Numbered from the stretch's first letter, positions 8,779 to 17,817 are shown. The stretch: 64,000 bases of DNA from Sphingomonas sp. BK235 (GCF_004345855.1 NZ_SLXN01000006.1:62001-126000), one strand, 5' to 3'. Made by a program: numbers and translations. The notes: a model not told the origin generated them from the sequence alone.

Positions 8779-8806
8779 ACCTGCGCGCCCGCGCCGAGGA
8801 GGGGCC

Positions 8807-9781
8807 ATGCCGATCCTGCCGCTGATCCTGCTGTTCACCGGCGCCGCGCTGACGCTCGGGCTGGTGGCGCTCGCCTTCGCGGGGCCGTCCGCCGGCAAGG
8901 CGACGACGCGCCGGCTCGCTGCGCTGCGCGAGCGGCATACCGCCTCGCCCGGCACCGCGATCGAGGCGCAGATGCGCCGCATCACCGGACGCAGCGCGAC
9001 GCGGGCCGATCTCGCCGCGATGCGGCTGCTGCCCAACCCGGCGCAGTTGCAGAAGCGGCTGGCGATGACGGGCAAGAGCTGGACCGTGGGTCAGTACGGC
9101 GGCGCCACGGTCGGCATCGCGGGCGTGGTGGCGCTGTTGCTGCTGCTCCGCGGCATGCCGTTCCTGCTGGCGCTGTTCCTCGGCCTGACGCTGGGCGGCG
9201 CGCTACCGCACCTCGCGGTGGGGACGCTCATCAAGCGCCGCGTCAACGCCTTCACCGTCAAATTCCCCGACGCGATCGAGCTGCTGGTGCGCGGGTTGCG
9301 CTCGGGCCTACCGATCTCGGAGACGATGCAGGTGGTCGGCGCCGAGGTGCCCGGCCCGGTCGGCGAGGAATTCCGCGCGGTGGCGGACAAGATGAAGATC
9401 GGCCGCACGATGGACGTGGCGTTGCAGGAGACCGCCGACCGGCTGGGCACGCCAGAATTCCAGTTCTTCGTCATCACCATCGCGATCCAGCGCGAGACCG
9501 GCGGCAATCTCGCCGAGACGTTGCAGAATCTCGCCACCGTGCTGCGCCAGCGCGCGCAGATGAAGCTGAAGATCCGCGCGATGTCGTCCGAATCCAAGGC
9601 GTCGGCCTATATCGTCGGGTCGTTGCCGTTCATCGTCTTCTCGCTGATCTACATGATCAACGCGCCGTACATGCTCAATTTCTTCGCCGATCCGCGGCTG
9701 ATGCTCGCGGGCGGCGGCGGGCTGGTCTGGATGGGGATCGGCGCCTTCATCATGGCCAAGATGGTGAGCTTCGAGATCTGA
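8807..9781 (+). CDS. tadB: Tad pilus inner-membrane platform protein TadB
   Basis: A 324-residue T2SS-F-domain protein. It has an N-terminal membrane segment, a central pair of hydrophobic segments, the F domain (KFPDAIELLVRGLRSGLPI and ETGGNLAETLQNLA, both family signatures), and a C-terminal pair of membrane segments. TadB and TadC form the inner-membrane platform that the CpaF motor would drive. A strong GAGGAGGGG precedes the ATG. The gene follows cpaE directly, where cpaF normally sits. Confidence 0.92.
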   Translation: MPILPLILLFTGAALTLGLVALAFAGPSAGKATTRRLAALRERHTASPGTAIEAQMRRITGRSATRADLAAMRLLPNPAQLQKRLAMTGKSWTVGQYGGATVGIAGVVALLLLLRGMPFLLALFLGLTLGGALPHLAVGTLIKRRVNAFTVKFPDAIELLVRGLRSGLPISETMQVVGAEVPGPVGEEFRAVADKMKIGRTMDVALQETADRLGTPEFQFFVITIAIQRETGGNLAETLQNLATVLRQRAQMKLKIRAMSSESKASAYIVGSLPFIVFSLIYMINAPYMLNFFADPRLMLAGGGGLVWMGIGAFIMAKMVSFEI

Positions 9782-9782
9782 C

Positions 9783-10784
9783 ATGCAACCAGCCTCCGCT
9801 TCCTTCTTCGGCATCGACGTCGCCTGGGCGGCGACGTTGCTCTCCGGCATCGCCGCGGCCGCGGTGTTCGTCGCGATCTACGCCGCGGTCAGCGTGCGCG
9901 ACCCGATGACGCGGCGCGTGCGCGCGCTCAACGACCGGCGCGAGCAGCTCAAGGCCGGGATCACCGCCTCCACCGCCAAGCGCCGCGCCAAGCTGGTCCA
10001 GAAGAACGAGACCGCCGACCGGCTGCGCGCCTTCCTGTCGTCGCTGCGCGTGCTGCAGGACGAGCAGCTCAAGGTGGCGCAGCACAAGCTGCTCCAGGCG
10101 GGCATCCGCAAGAAGGAATGGGCGGTCGCGGTGATCTTCGGCCGGCTGGTGCTGCCGATCATCTTCGGCGGGTTGATCGTGATCTACGTCTATCTGCTCG
10201 ACGCTTTCCCCGACTGGAGCCCGCTCAAGCGCTACGGGCTGGTCGCGGGCACCTTCATCCTCGCCTACAAGGCGCCGGACATCTTCCTGAAGAACAAGAT
10301 CGGCAAGCGCAGCGACGCGATCCGCAAGGGGTTGCCCGACGCGCTCGACCTGCTGGTGATCTGCGCCGAGGCGGGCCTGACCGTCGACGCCGCCTTCCAC
10401 CGCGTGTCGCGCGAGCTGGGCAAGGCCTATCCCGAACTGGGCGAGGAATTCGCGCTCACCGCGATCGAGCTGGGCTTCCTGACCGACCGGCGCCAGGCGT
10501 TCGAGAATCTCGCCACGCGGGTCGATCTCGACGCCGTGCGCGGCGTGGTGACGACGATGATCCAGACCGAGAAATACGGCACCCCGCTGGCGAGCGCGCT
10601 GCGCGTGCTGTCGGGCGAGTTCCGCAACGAGCGGATGATGCGCGCCGAGGAGAAAGCCGCACGCCTGCCCGCGATCATGACCGTGCCGCTGATCCTGTTC
10701 ATCCTTCCGGTGCTGTTCATCGTCATCCTCGGCCCGGCGGCCTGTTCGATCAACGACTCCTTCCTCCACTCCGGCCCGCAATAG
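9783..10784 (+). CDS. tadC: Tad pilus inner-membrane platform protein TadC
   Basis: A 333-residue T2SS-F-domain protein, paralogous to TadB. It has an N-terminal membrane segment, two further hydrophobic stretches, and the TadC-type core with LPDALDLLVICAEAGLTVDA, LGEEFALTAIELGFLTDRRQ and the C-terminal LPAIMTVPLILFILPVLFIV segment. It starts 1 nt after tadB and is the last Tad gene present here. TadD, TadE/TadG-type pseudopilins and Flp pilin are not in the window, so the rest of the system must lie elsewhere if it is functional. Confidence 0.92.
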   Translation: MQPASASFFGIDVAWAATLLSGIAAAAVFVAIYAAVSVRDPMTRRVRALNDRREQLKAGITASTAKRRAKLVQKNETADRLRAFLSSLRVLQDEQLKVAQHKLLQAGIRKKEWAVAVIFGRLVLPIIFGGLIVIYVYLLDAFPDWSPLKRYGLVAGTFILAYKAPDIFLKNKIGKRSDAIRKGLPDALDLLVICAEAGLTVDAAFHRVSRELGKAYPELGEEFALTAIELGFLTDRRQAFENLATRVDLDAVRGVVTTMIQTEKYGTPLASALRVLSGEFRNERMMRAEEKAARLPAIMTVPLILFILPVLFIVILGPAACSINDSFLHSGPQ

Positions 10785-10875
10785 CCGGACCCGGCGCGGG
10801 CGCGGAACACCGCGTCCGCACCGGTCGTTTCCCGGTCGTAATGGGCCCTGGCAGGCCCGGCGGCAGGAGGAAGCC

Positions 10876-11301
10876 ATGCTGTTCACGACATCGACGCAAT
10901 ATATCGCCCTCGCGATCGCGCTGATCGCCGGCTGGTTGTTCGGGCTGGCGAGCCATCCGGGCGGGCGCAAGTGGAAGGCGCGCTACATCGCCGAGCGCGA
11001 CGCCCATGCCACGACCGGCCGGCGCGTCGCCGAGCTGGAGCGCGACCATGGCCGGCTCGCCGATCTGGAGCGCGACAATGCGCGGATCGCCGATTTGGAG
11101 CGCGACAACGCGCGGATCGCCGAGCTGGAGCGCGAGAATGCGCGGCTCGCGGCGGCGCAGCCGGTGGTGACCGAGCGGGTCGTGCGCGACGAGCGGCCGA
11201 TCGTCGGCGACCGCTACGACGACCGTCCCCTGCGCGACGAGGGCGTGACCCCGCGTTCGGCCGCGGCGCCCGCGCACCCGACCGACCGCCGCATCATCTG
11301 A
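10876..11301 (+). CDS. Membrane-anchored coiled-coil protein, unknown function
   Basis: I do not recognise this 141-residue protein. An N-terminal membrane helix (about 8-26) is followed by a basic patch and a helical, charged region with four consecutive 10-residue repeats (consensus [AE/D]LERDNARIA, residues about 52-91). The tail is polar and basic and probably disordered. GGAGGAAG stands just before the ATG, so translation is well supported. It follows the Tad genes by 91 bp but shows no pilus motif. A structural or scaffolding role is possible but not shown. Confidence 0.7.
   Translation: MLFTTSTQYIALAIALIAGWLFGLASHPGGRKWKARYIAERDAHATTGRRVAELERDHGRLADLERDNARIADLERDNARIAELERENARLAAAQPVVTERVVRDERPIVGDRYDDRPLRDEGVTPRSAAAPAHPTDRRII
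11029..11148 (+). repeat. Four in-frame 30-bp tandem repeats
   Basis: Four 30-bp units (11029, 11059, 11089, 11119) each encode a decapeptide of the type ADLERDNARI. They lie inside the coiled-coil gene and differ mainly at third positions and a few codons, which suggests selection on the protein repeat. Confidence 0.85.
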
Positions 11302-11342
11302 GCACGCGCGGGCGGGGGGGGGGGTCGCGGTAACAAACGATT

Positions 11343-11375
11343 CGCCGCTCCGTCCTGGGGAGGGACGGAGCGGCG
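11343..11375. terminator. Bidirectional terminator hairpin
   Basis: A perfect 13-bp stem (CGCCGCTCCGTCC and its complement) closes a 7-nt loop between two converging genes. On the right it is followed by TTCGTCT. On the other strand it is followed by a T-rich run (complement of AACAAACGATT). It would end the coiled-coil gene and the PNPOx-like gene. Confidence 0.75.
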
Positions 11376-11478
11376 TTCGTCTGATGCTACAGGCTCGGAG
11401 GCCAGGGGTGCGACCGCGGGCCGGTCATCGTGCGGGGGGGGGCGCGCGGTCGTCGCTGCGGACGACCGCGTCGGTCGC

Positions 11479-11982
11479 TCAGGCGGGGCTGTTCTCGGCG
11501 GTGGTCGCCACCTTGGCGTGGCTGCCTTCCTCGCCGGCCTTGATCGTGCCGCCGAACAGCATCTTCACGCGGCCCGACAGCGAGACGTCGCTCTCCCACA
11601 GCTCGGCGGTGGCGATGTCGACGCGCAGGAGCGCGAGATTGGGGTCCTCACGACCGCCCGGAAACCAGGCCTCGGCCTGCTTGTTCCACAATTTGTCGAT
11701 CTGCGCGGGATCGTTGTCGATGCGCGCCTCGCCGTCCATGCAGGCGAAGAAATCGTGCGCCTTGGACACATATTGCGCCATCACGCGCCCGCCGCCGGCG
11801 AGGCGATTGTCCTTGCCGACGAAGAAGAACAACGTGTCGACCTGATCCTTGTCGAGCTGCGCGGTGAGCGGCTCGCTGTGCGCCGAGCCGTTCGCCGGGC
11901 CGACCATCACGAAGGGGCTGTCCGCCATCTTCTGCCACAGATCGTGCTTGAGCTTGGTCGGGTCGGTGTTGGCGTCCGCCAT
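11479..11982 (-). CDS. General stress protein, PNPOx/split-barrel family
   Basis: A 167-residue protein of the pyridoxamine-5'-phosphate-oxidase-like general stress family (GS26 type). The order is LWQKMADSPFVMVGPA, HSEPLTAQLD, LFFFVGKDNRL, a run ending FACMDGEARI, and WFPGGREDPNLALLRVDIATAELWES, all characteristic. Relatives bind FMN or FAD and are induced by stress, but an enzymatic reaction is mostly unproven. The ATG at 11982 has GAGAGGAGA upstream; the reading frame stays open further upstream without a better start. The gene is monocistronic and ends at a hairpin terminator. Confidence 0.85.
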   Translation of the reverse strand: MADANTDPTKLKHDLWQKMADSPFVMVGPANGSAHSEPLTAQLDKDQVDTLFFFVGKDNRLAGGGRVMAQYVSKAHDFFACMDGEARIDNDPAQIDKLWNKQAEAWFPGGREDPNLALLRVDIATAELWESDVSLSGRVKMLFGGTIKAGEEGSHAKVATTAENSPA

Positions 11983-12104
11983 CTTGGGTCTCCTCTCGGT
12001 GTGGACGGAGAACGAGAGCGCGTCGGGTTGGTTGCGGGGCGGGGCGAGCGGGACGGAGCGCGCCACCGCGCGCGGCGCGCCCGCATCCCCACCCGCGCGC
12101 CGCC

Positions 12105-13283
12105 TCACAGCACCTCGAACAGCCCCGCCGCGCCCATGCCACCGCCGACGCACATCGTCACCACGACGTACTTGGCGCCGCGGCGCTTGCCCTCGATCAG
12201 CGCGTGGCCGGTCATGCGCGCGCCCGACATGCCATAGGGATGGCCGATCGAGATCGCGCCGCCGTTGACGTTGAGCAGCTCGTCGGGGATGCCCAGTTTG
12301 TCGCGGCAGTAGAGCACCTGCACCGCGAACGCCTCGTTGAGTTCCCACAGGCCGATGTCGTCCATCGTCAGCCCGTTCTTCTCGAGCAGCTTGGGGATGG
12401 CATAGACCGGGCCGATGCCCATCTCGTCCGGCTTGGTCCCCGCCACCGCCATGCCGACGTAGCGGCCGAGCGGGGTGAGCCCGCGCCGCTCGGCGAGCCG
12501 CTCCTCCATCAGCACGCTGGCCGAGGCGCCGTCGGACAGCTGCGAGGCATTGCCGGCGGTGACGTGGCGGTCCGGCCCGACCACCGGCTTGAGCGCGCGC
12601 AGCCCCTCGATATTGGTGTCGGCGCGGTTGCCCTCGTCGCGCGCCAGCGTCACCTCCTCGTGGCTGACTTCCTTCGTCTCCTTGTTCACATTGGCCTTGA
12701 TGGCGGTGACCGCGACGATCTCGTCGTCGAACCGGCCCGCCGCCTGCGCCGCCGCGGTGCGCTGCTGCGACTGGAGCCCGTATTGGTCCTGCGCCTCGCG
12801 ATCGATGCCGTAGCGGTCGGCGACGATCTCGGCGGTCTGCAGCATCGGCATGTAGATGTCATTGTGCATCGCCAGCAGTTCCTTGTCGGGCGCGACGCGC
12901 ATCTCGGGAGTCTGGACGAGGCTGATGCTCTCGACCCCGCCGCCGATCGTCACGTCCATCCCGTCGACGACGATCTGCTTGGCCGCGATCGCGATCGCCA
13001 TCAGCCCGCTGGCGCATTGGCGGTCGACCGACATGCCCGGCACGCTGGTCGGCAGCCCGGCGCGCAGCAGGCTGGTGCGCGCGATGTTGCTCGCCTGATG
13101 CCCCTGCTGGAGCGCGGCGCCGAGGATCACGTCCTCGATCTCGGCGCGGTCGACCCCGGCGCGCTCGACCGCGGCGGCGATGGCGTGATGCGCGAGGGTC
13201 GGCGAGGGCGTGTTGTTGAACGCGCCGCGATAGGCACGGCCGATCGGGGTGCGGGCGGTGGAGACGATGACGGCGGAGCGCAT
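12105..13283 (-). CDS. Acetyl-CoA C-acyltransferase (thiolase)
   Basis: A 392-residue thiolase for beta-oxidation or acetoacetyl-CoA formation. The acylated Cys90 is in [12 protein letters not shown]. The [17 protein letters not shown] (catalytic His) and [12 protein letters not shown] (second catalytic Cys) motifs complete the active site. The length and the [13 protein letters not shown] start are standard. It points the same way as the downstream stress protein and the upstream MaoC gene, but gaps of about 120-190 bp, one carrying a palindromic repeat, argue for separate transcripts. Confidence 0.93.
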   Translation of the reverse strand: MRSAVIVSTARTPIGRAYRGAFNNTPSPTLAHHAIAAAVERAGVDRAEIEDVILGAALQQGHQASNIARTSLLRAGLPTSVPGMSVDRQCASGLMAIAIAAKQIVVDGMDVTIGGGVESISLVQTPEMRVAPDKELLAMHNDIYMPMLQTAEIVADRYGIDREAQDQYGLQSQQRTAAAQAAGRFDDEIVAVTAIKANVNKETKEVSHEEVTLARDEGNRADTNIEGLRALKPVVGPDRHVTAGNASQLSDGASASVLMEERLAERRGLTPLGRYVGMAVAGTKPDEMGIGPVYAIPKLLEKNGLTMDDIGLWELNEAFAVQVLYCRDKLGIPDELLNVNGGAISIGHPYGMSGARMTGHALIEGKRRGAKYVVVTMCVGGGMGAAGLFEVL

Positions 13284-13348
13284 GGGGAGGGTCCTTCGGT
13301 GAGGGTCAGGGGGTGATGAGGTTCGAGGCAGCCTTCGCACTCACTTCC

Positions 13349-13442
13349 GTCATCCCGGACCTGGTCCGGGATCCACCCGTCGGCGCACCAACCGGCGGGT
13401 GAGGGCGCGGCACGGTGGATCCCGGAACAAGTCCGGGATGAC
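13349..13442. repeat. Intergenic long inverted repeat, family A
   Basis: Outer arms GTCATCCCGGACCTGGTCCGGGATCC-like and GGATCCCGG...CCGGGATGAC pair across a central inverted CCGGCGGGT/ACCCGTCGG part. Each arm is itself a small palindrome. The same architecture recurs at 56.0 and 58.4 kb. It could act as a terminator or mRNA-stability element. Confidence 0.8.
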
Positions 13443-13470
13443 GGAAAGGGGGAGGGGCGCGAAGCCCCCC

Positions 13471-13920
13471 TCACACGAACACCTGCGTGATCCACTCCGC
13501 CACCATCGCGGGCTTGTCCTGCCCCTCGATCTCGACCGTGGTGGCGGTGGTATACTGATACACCCCGGGCCGCTTCTCGGCGAAGTCGGCCAGCACCGAG
13601 CGCGCGCGCACCCGCGACCCCGACGGCACCGGCGCGAGGAAGCGCACCTTGTTGCCCCCGTAATTCACCCCCATCGTCACCCCGTCTAGCCGCGGCGCGT
13701 TGGGCGTGCGCGCCGCCAGCAGCGGCAGCAGCGACAGCGTCAGGAAACCATGCGCGATCGTCGTGCCGAACGGCGTCGCGGCGGCGCGCTCGGAATCGAC
13801 GTGGATGAACTGATGGTCGCCGGTCGCCTCGGCGAAAAGATCGATCATCGCCTGCGTGACCTCGACCCAGTCGGAGACGCTCTCGCGCCCGACCGCCTGG
13901 CTCATCTCCTCGGCCGTCAC
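13471..13920 (-). CDS. MaoC-family (R)-enoyl-CoA hydratase-like protein
   Basis: A 149-residue hot-dog-fold hydratase. The catalytic D.....H motif is in FAEATGDHQFIHVD, followed by the usual GTTIAHGFLTLSLLP and a VNYGGNKVRFLAPVPSGS strand. Single-domain MaoC proteins of this type hydrate enoyl-CoA or related thioesters. The GTG at 13920 is preferred because GGAGGGG lies about 7 nt before it; an internal ATG at 13905 is possible. With the neighbouring thiolase it suggests fatty-acyl or side-chain CoA metabolism. Confidence 0.85.
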   Translation of the reverse strand: MTAEEMSQAVGRESVSDWVEVTQAMIDLFAEATGDHQFIHVDSERAAATPFGTTIAHGFLTLSLLPLLAARTPNAPRLDGVTMGVNYGGNKVRFLAPVPSGSRVRARSVLADFAEKRPGVYQYTTATTVEIEGQDKPAMVAEWITQVFV

Positions 13921-14018
13921 CGCGATTCCCCTCCGCCATGCGACGCGCTACAGCGCGCGCATCTGTCTAGGCGCGGCGCTGCCGTGCCCGCAAGACACAA
14001 CGAACCGAAAGCACGAAG

Positions 14019-16988
14019 ATGGCCGCTGCCGTACCGTCATCCACTCTCGCCCAGCTCCGCGCACTCCACCGCGCCAGCGAACCCGATGTTCTAAAGCCGC
14101 TGCTGGAGCGCGCCGCCGCGGGCGCCGATTCGCGCGCGCGCATCGTCGACACCGCCTCGGGGCTGCTCGCCGACCTGCGCGCGGCGCAGGCGCGCGGCTG
14201 GGTCAACCAGTTCCTCCAGGAATATCGCCTCAACTCGTCCGAGGGCGTCGCGCTGCTCAGCCTCGCCGAGGCGTTCCTGCGCGTGCCCGACCCCGAGACG
14301 GCGGACCTGCTGATCGCGGACAAGCTCGGCGACGCCGACTGGCGCGCGCACGCCGGCCAGTCCAACTCGCGCCTCGTCAACACCGCCACCTGGGGGCTGG
14401 TGGTCGGCCGCGCGCTGGTGGGCGAGGGCGAGACCGGGCCGCTCAAGCGGCTGCTGAGTCGTGCCGGCGAGCCGTTCGTGCGCCAGGCGGTGGGCGCGGC
14501 GATGCGGATGATGGGCGAGATCTTCGTGATGGGCCGCACCATCGACGAGGCGATGAAGCGGATGCGCCGGCCCGAGCACCGCGGCTTCACCGCCAGCTTC
14601 GACATGCTCGGCGAGGCGGCGCGCACCAGCGCCGACGCCGAACGCTATTTCCAGGCCTATGTCGACGCGATCGACGCGGTCGGCAGCGACCCGAAGGCGG
14701 GCCACTCGGTCTCGGTCAAGCTCTCCGCGCTCCACCCGCGCTACGAGGTGGCGCGCTGGGACGAATGCGTGCCCGCGCTGACCGAGATGCTCGAGGCGCT
14801 CGCGCTCCAGGCGGCGGCGCGCGGCATCGCGCTCACCGTCGACGCCGAGGAGAGCGAGCGGCTCGAGATGAGCCTCGACATCATCGGCGCGGTCGCCGCT
14901 CTGCCGCGCTTACGTGACTGGGACGGGTTCGGCATGGCGGTGCAGGCCTATGGCAAGCGCGCGCGCCCGGTGGTGGCCTGGGCCGACTCGCTCGGCCGGC
15001 TGATGAACGTGCGGCTCGTGAAGGGCGCCTATTGGGACAGCGAGATCAAGCGCACCCAGGTCGAGGGGCTCGACGACTATCCCTTGTTCACGCGCAAGGC
15101 CGCGACCGACGTGAGCTACCTCGCGGTGGCGCGCGACATGCTCGACGCGCGCTACATCCGCCCCGCCTTCGCCAGCCACAACGCGCTGACCGTCGCGACG
15201 ATCGTGGAGTGGGCGGGCAACGGCCGCGACTTCGAGTTCCAGCGGCTCCACGGCATGGGCGACGGCCTGTACGAGCGGCTGGTGCGCGACCAGGGCTATC
15301 ACTGCCGCATCTACGCGCCGGTGGGCGGGCACCGCGACCTGCTCGCCTATCTCGTCCGCCGGCTGCTCGAGAACGGCGCCAACTCCAGCTTCGTCCACCA
15401 GCTCGCCGACGCGCGGCTGAGCGAGGCCGACATCCTGGCCGATCCGGTCGCCAAGATCGCGTCGGTCGGCGGCACGCGCCACCCGAGCATCCCGCTGCCG
15501 GCCGAGCTGTTCGGTGCCGAGCGGCGCAACTCGCGCGGGCTCGACCTCGGCGACCGCGTCGTGCTGGAGGACACGCGCGCCGCGGTGAACCGGCCGATGA
15601 CGGAGCCGGCGCCTGCGCCCGCCGCCGACGTCGCCGCCGCGGTGGCGCGCGCGCGCGCGGCCTTCCCGGCGTGGCAGACCACCCCGGTCGCGGCGCGCGC
15701 CGCCTGTCTCGACCGGCTCGCCGATTTGCTCGAGCGCGACCGCGACCGGCTGATGGCGATCTGCGTGCAGGAGGCGTCTAAGACCATCCCCGACGCGATC
15801 GGCGAGGTGCGCGAGGCCGCCGACTTCTGCCGCTACTACGCCGCCCGCGCGCGCGCCACGCTCGGCTCGGTCGAGCTGCCCGGGCCGACCGGCGAGCGCA
15901 ACACGCTCCATCTGGAAGGGCGCGGCGTGTGGGCGACGATCGCGCCGTGGAACTTCCCGCTGGCGATCTTCCTCGGCCAGACCGTCGCCGCTTTGGTGAC
16001 GGGCAATACCGTGGTCGCCAAGCCTGCGCCGCAGACGCCGCGCATCGCCGCCGCGGCGGTGGCGCTGGCGCATGAGGCGGGGGTGCCGCGCGACGCGCTC
16101 GTGCTGGTGCCGGGCGGGCCCGAGGTGGGCGCGGCGCTGGTCGGCGACGCGCGTGTGCAGGGTGTCGCCTTCACCGGCTCGACCGCGACCGCGCGCTCGA
16201 TCGCGCGCGCGCTGCTGGCGGACGACGACCGCCCGATCGTGCCGCTGATCGCCGAGACCGGCGGGATCAACGCGATGATCGTCGACTCGACCGCGCTGCC
16301 CGAGCAGGTGGTGGCGGACGTCGTCACCAGCGCGTTCCGCTCGGCCGGGCAGCGCTGCTCGGCGCTGCGGCTGCTGCTGGTGCAGGAGGATATCGCCGAG
16401 GGGCTGATCGAGATGCTCGCCGGCGCGATGGACCTGCTGACGCTCGGCGAGGCGGGCGACCCGCGCACCGACGTCGGCCCGGTGATCGACCGCGCCGCCT
16501 ATGACCGGCTGATGGCCTATCGCGAGCAGGCGCGCGCGCGCTGGGTGAAGACGGTGGCGGCGCCGGCGGAGGGGCTGTTCGTGCCGCCGACGCTGATCCG
16601 GCTCGACTCGGTCGAGGCGCTTGACCGCGAGTGGTTCGGGCCGCTGCTCCACGTCGCGACGTGGAAGGCGGGCGCGCTGGAGGAGACGATCGCGCGGGTC
16701 AACGCCAAGGGCTATGGCCTGACGATGGGGCTGCACAGCCGCATCGCGCGCGCGGCCGAGGTGACCGAGGCGGCGGCGGCGGTGGGCAACCTCTACATCA
16801 ACCGCTCGATGATCGGCGCGGTGGTGGGGTCGCAGCCGTTCGGCGGCGAGGGCCTGTCAGGCACCGGGCCGAAGGCGGGCGGGCCGCTGTACCTCTACCG
16901 CTTCTGCGCCGAGCGCGCGGTGTCGGTCGACACCACCAGCGCGGGCGGCAACGCGACGCTGCTGAGCCTGGAGGAAGGCGGGATCTGA
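14019..16988 (+). CDS. putA: Bifunctional proline dehydrogenase / P5C dehydrogenase PutA
   Basis: A 989-residue bifunctional enzyme oxidising proline to glutamate. An N-terminal arm leads into the FAD-dependent PRODH barrel (about 150-450), with RLVKGAYWDSEIKR and HN..TVATI segments. The ALDH domain (about 520-965) follows, with WNFPLAIFLGQ, AETGGINAMIVDS (general base Glu) and SAGQRCSALRLL (catalytic Cys), ending PFGGEGLSGTGPKAGGP. There is no N-terminal ribbon-helix-helix DNA-binding domain and no long C-terminal ALDH-like lobe, so this is a short PutA that should not repress its own gene. It is divergent from the MaoC gene with a 98-bp gap. Confidence 0.96.
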   Translation: MAAAVPSSTLAQLRALHRASEPDVLKPLLERAAAGADSRARIVDTASGLLADLRAAQARGWVNQFLQEYRLNSSEGVALLSLAEAFLRVPDPETADLLIADKLGDADWRAHAGQSNSRLVNTATWGLVVGRALVGEGETGPLKRLLSRAGEPFVRQAVGAAMRMMGEIFVMGRTIDEAMKRMRRPEHRGFTASFDMLGEAARTSADAERYFQAYVDAIDAVGSDPKAGHSVSVKLSALHPRYEVARWDECVPALTEMLEALALQAAARGIALTVDAEESERLEMSLDIIGAVAALPRLRDWDGFGMAVQAYGKRARPVVAWADSLGRLMNVRLVKGAYWDSEIKRTQVEGLDDYPLFTRKAATDVSYLAVARDMLDARYIRPAFASHNALTVATIVEWAGNGRDFEFQRLHGMGDGLYERLVRDQGYHCRIYAPVGGHRDLLAYLVRRLLENGANSSFVHQLADARLSEADILADPVAKIASVGGTRHPSIPLPAELFGAERRNSRGLDLGDRVVLEDTRAAVNRPMTEPAPAPAADVAAAVARARAAFPAWQTTPVAARAACLDRLADLLERDRDRLMAICVQEASKTIPDAIGEVREAADFCRYYAARARATLGSVELPGPTGERNTLHLEGRGVWATIAPWNFPLAIFLGQTVAALVTGNTVVAKPAPQTPRIAAAAVALAHEAGVPRDALVLVPGGPEVGAALVGDARVQGVAFTGSTATARSIARALLADDDRPIVPLIAETGGINAMIVDSTALPEQVVADVVTSAFRSAGQRCSALRLLLVQEDIAEGLIEMLAGAMDLLTLGEAGDPRTDVGPVIDRAAYDRLMAYREQARARWVKTVAAPAEGLFVPPTLIRLDSVEALDREWFGPLLHVATWKAGALEETIARVNAKGYGLTMGLHSRIARAAEVTEAAAAVGNLYINRSMIGAVVGSQPFGGEGLSGTGPKAGGPLYLYRFCAERAVSVDTTSAGGNATLLSLEEGGI

Positions 16989-17057
16989 GGACGCGCGATC
17001 CTTAGGGCAGGGACCCGGGTCGCCGGCGTCGAACGATCGATCGCCGGCGCTTCCTGT

Positions 17058-17084
17058 CGGTGAGGTGACGCGATCACCTCACCG
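17058..17084. terminator. Hairpin terminator after putA
   Basis: An 11-bp perfect stem CGGTGAGGTGA/TCACCTCACCG with a 5-nt loop lies between the convergent putA and DJ-1/PfpI genes. A second GC-rich inverted repeat (CGCCGGCG arms, 17021-17048) precedes it. There is no U-tract, so factor-independent strength is uncertain. Confidence 0.55.
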
Positions 17085-17144
17085 TCGCATCTCGGGACCA
17101 ACGGCCCGGGGGCGCGCCCCGATCGCCCGCAGCCTCGGCGAGGT

Positions 17145-17720
17145 TCAGGCCTCCTCTTCCTCCTCCTCGTCGGCGCCGAGCTCCTCGGTCAGCGCGGCGA
17201 GGATCGCCTTGTTGAAGGCGGGGATGTCGTCGGGCTTGCGGCTGGTGATGAGATTGTCGTCGACCACGACCTCCTCGTCGACCACCTCGCCGCCGGCATT
17301 CTCCAGGTCGGTGCGGATCGACTCGAAGCCGGTCAGCCGGCGCCCGTCGATCACGTCGGCCTCGGCGAGCAGCCAGGGCGCGTGGCAGATCGCCGCGACG
17401 ATCTTGTCCTCGTCCATGAAGTCTTGGACGATCTGCACCGCCTTGGCCGCGACGCGCAGCTTGTCCGGGTTGGCGACCCCGCCCGGCAGCACCAGCGCGT
17501 CGTAGTCATCGACCTCGACCTCGTCGAGCGTGAGGTCGGGCGTGGCGGTCTCGGCCTGGTTGATGTCCTGCTTCATGCCCTGGATCGGGTCGCGCTTGAT
17601 CGAGGCGAGCGAGACGGTGACGCCCGCGGCTTCCAGCGCCTGGCGCGGTTCGAACAGCTCCACCGTCTCGAAGCCGTCGGCGGCGAGCATCAGCACGCGG
17701 GCTTGCGACAGGTCGGCCAT
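17145..17720 (-). CDS. DJ-1/PfpI family protein with acidic tail
   Basis: A 191-residue class I glutamine-amidotransferase-like protein of the PfpI/YhbO group. It has VLMLAADGFETVELFEP near the start and the nucleophile elbow AAICHAPW with Cys112-His113. Relatives act as glyoxalase/deglycase-like stress enzymes or chaperones; the proteolytic activity originally claimed is doubtful. Its C-terminus is unusual: ADEEEEEEA, a run of acidic residues. AGGAGATT precedes the ATG at 17720. Confidence 0.87.
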   Translation of the reverse strand: MADLSQARVLMLAADGFETVELFEPRQALEAAGVTVSLASIKRDPIQGMKQDINQAETATPDLTLDEVEVDDYDALVLPGGVANPDKLRVAAKAVQIVQDFMDEDKIVAAICHAPWLLAEADVIDGRRLTGFESIRTDLENAGGEVVDEEVVVDDNLITSRKPDDIPAFNKAILAALTEELGADEEEEEEA

Positions 17721-17817
17721 GGGAAATCTCCTGATACGTGTCGGTTCGACGCGGTCCCAACCCCGCCGCCGGGCACCCGTTCCGGAACGATGCGGCAGCC
17801 CGCGCATTTCCCGCGAC

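Noticed and set aside
10785..10875. Missing Flp pilin gene in the gap after tadC
   Set aside because: The 91-bp gap holds no frame with a pilin-type leader or G/XXXXEY processing site.
12105..13340. Thiolase start upstream of 13283
   Set aside because: The added residues (Arg/Ser/Pro-rich) precede the standard [12 protein letters not shown] start and come from non-conserved DNA next to a palindromic repeat.
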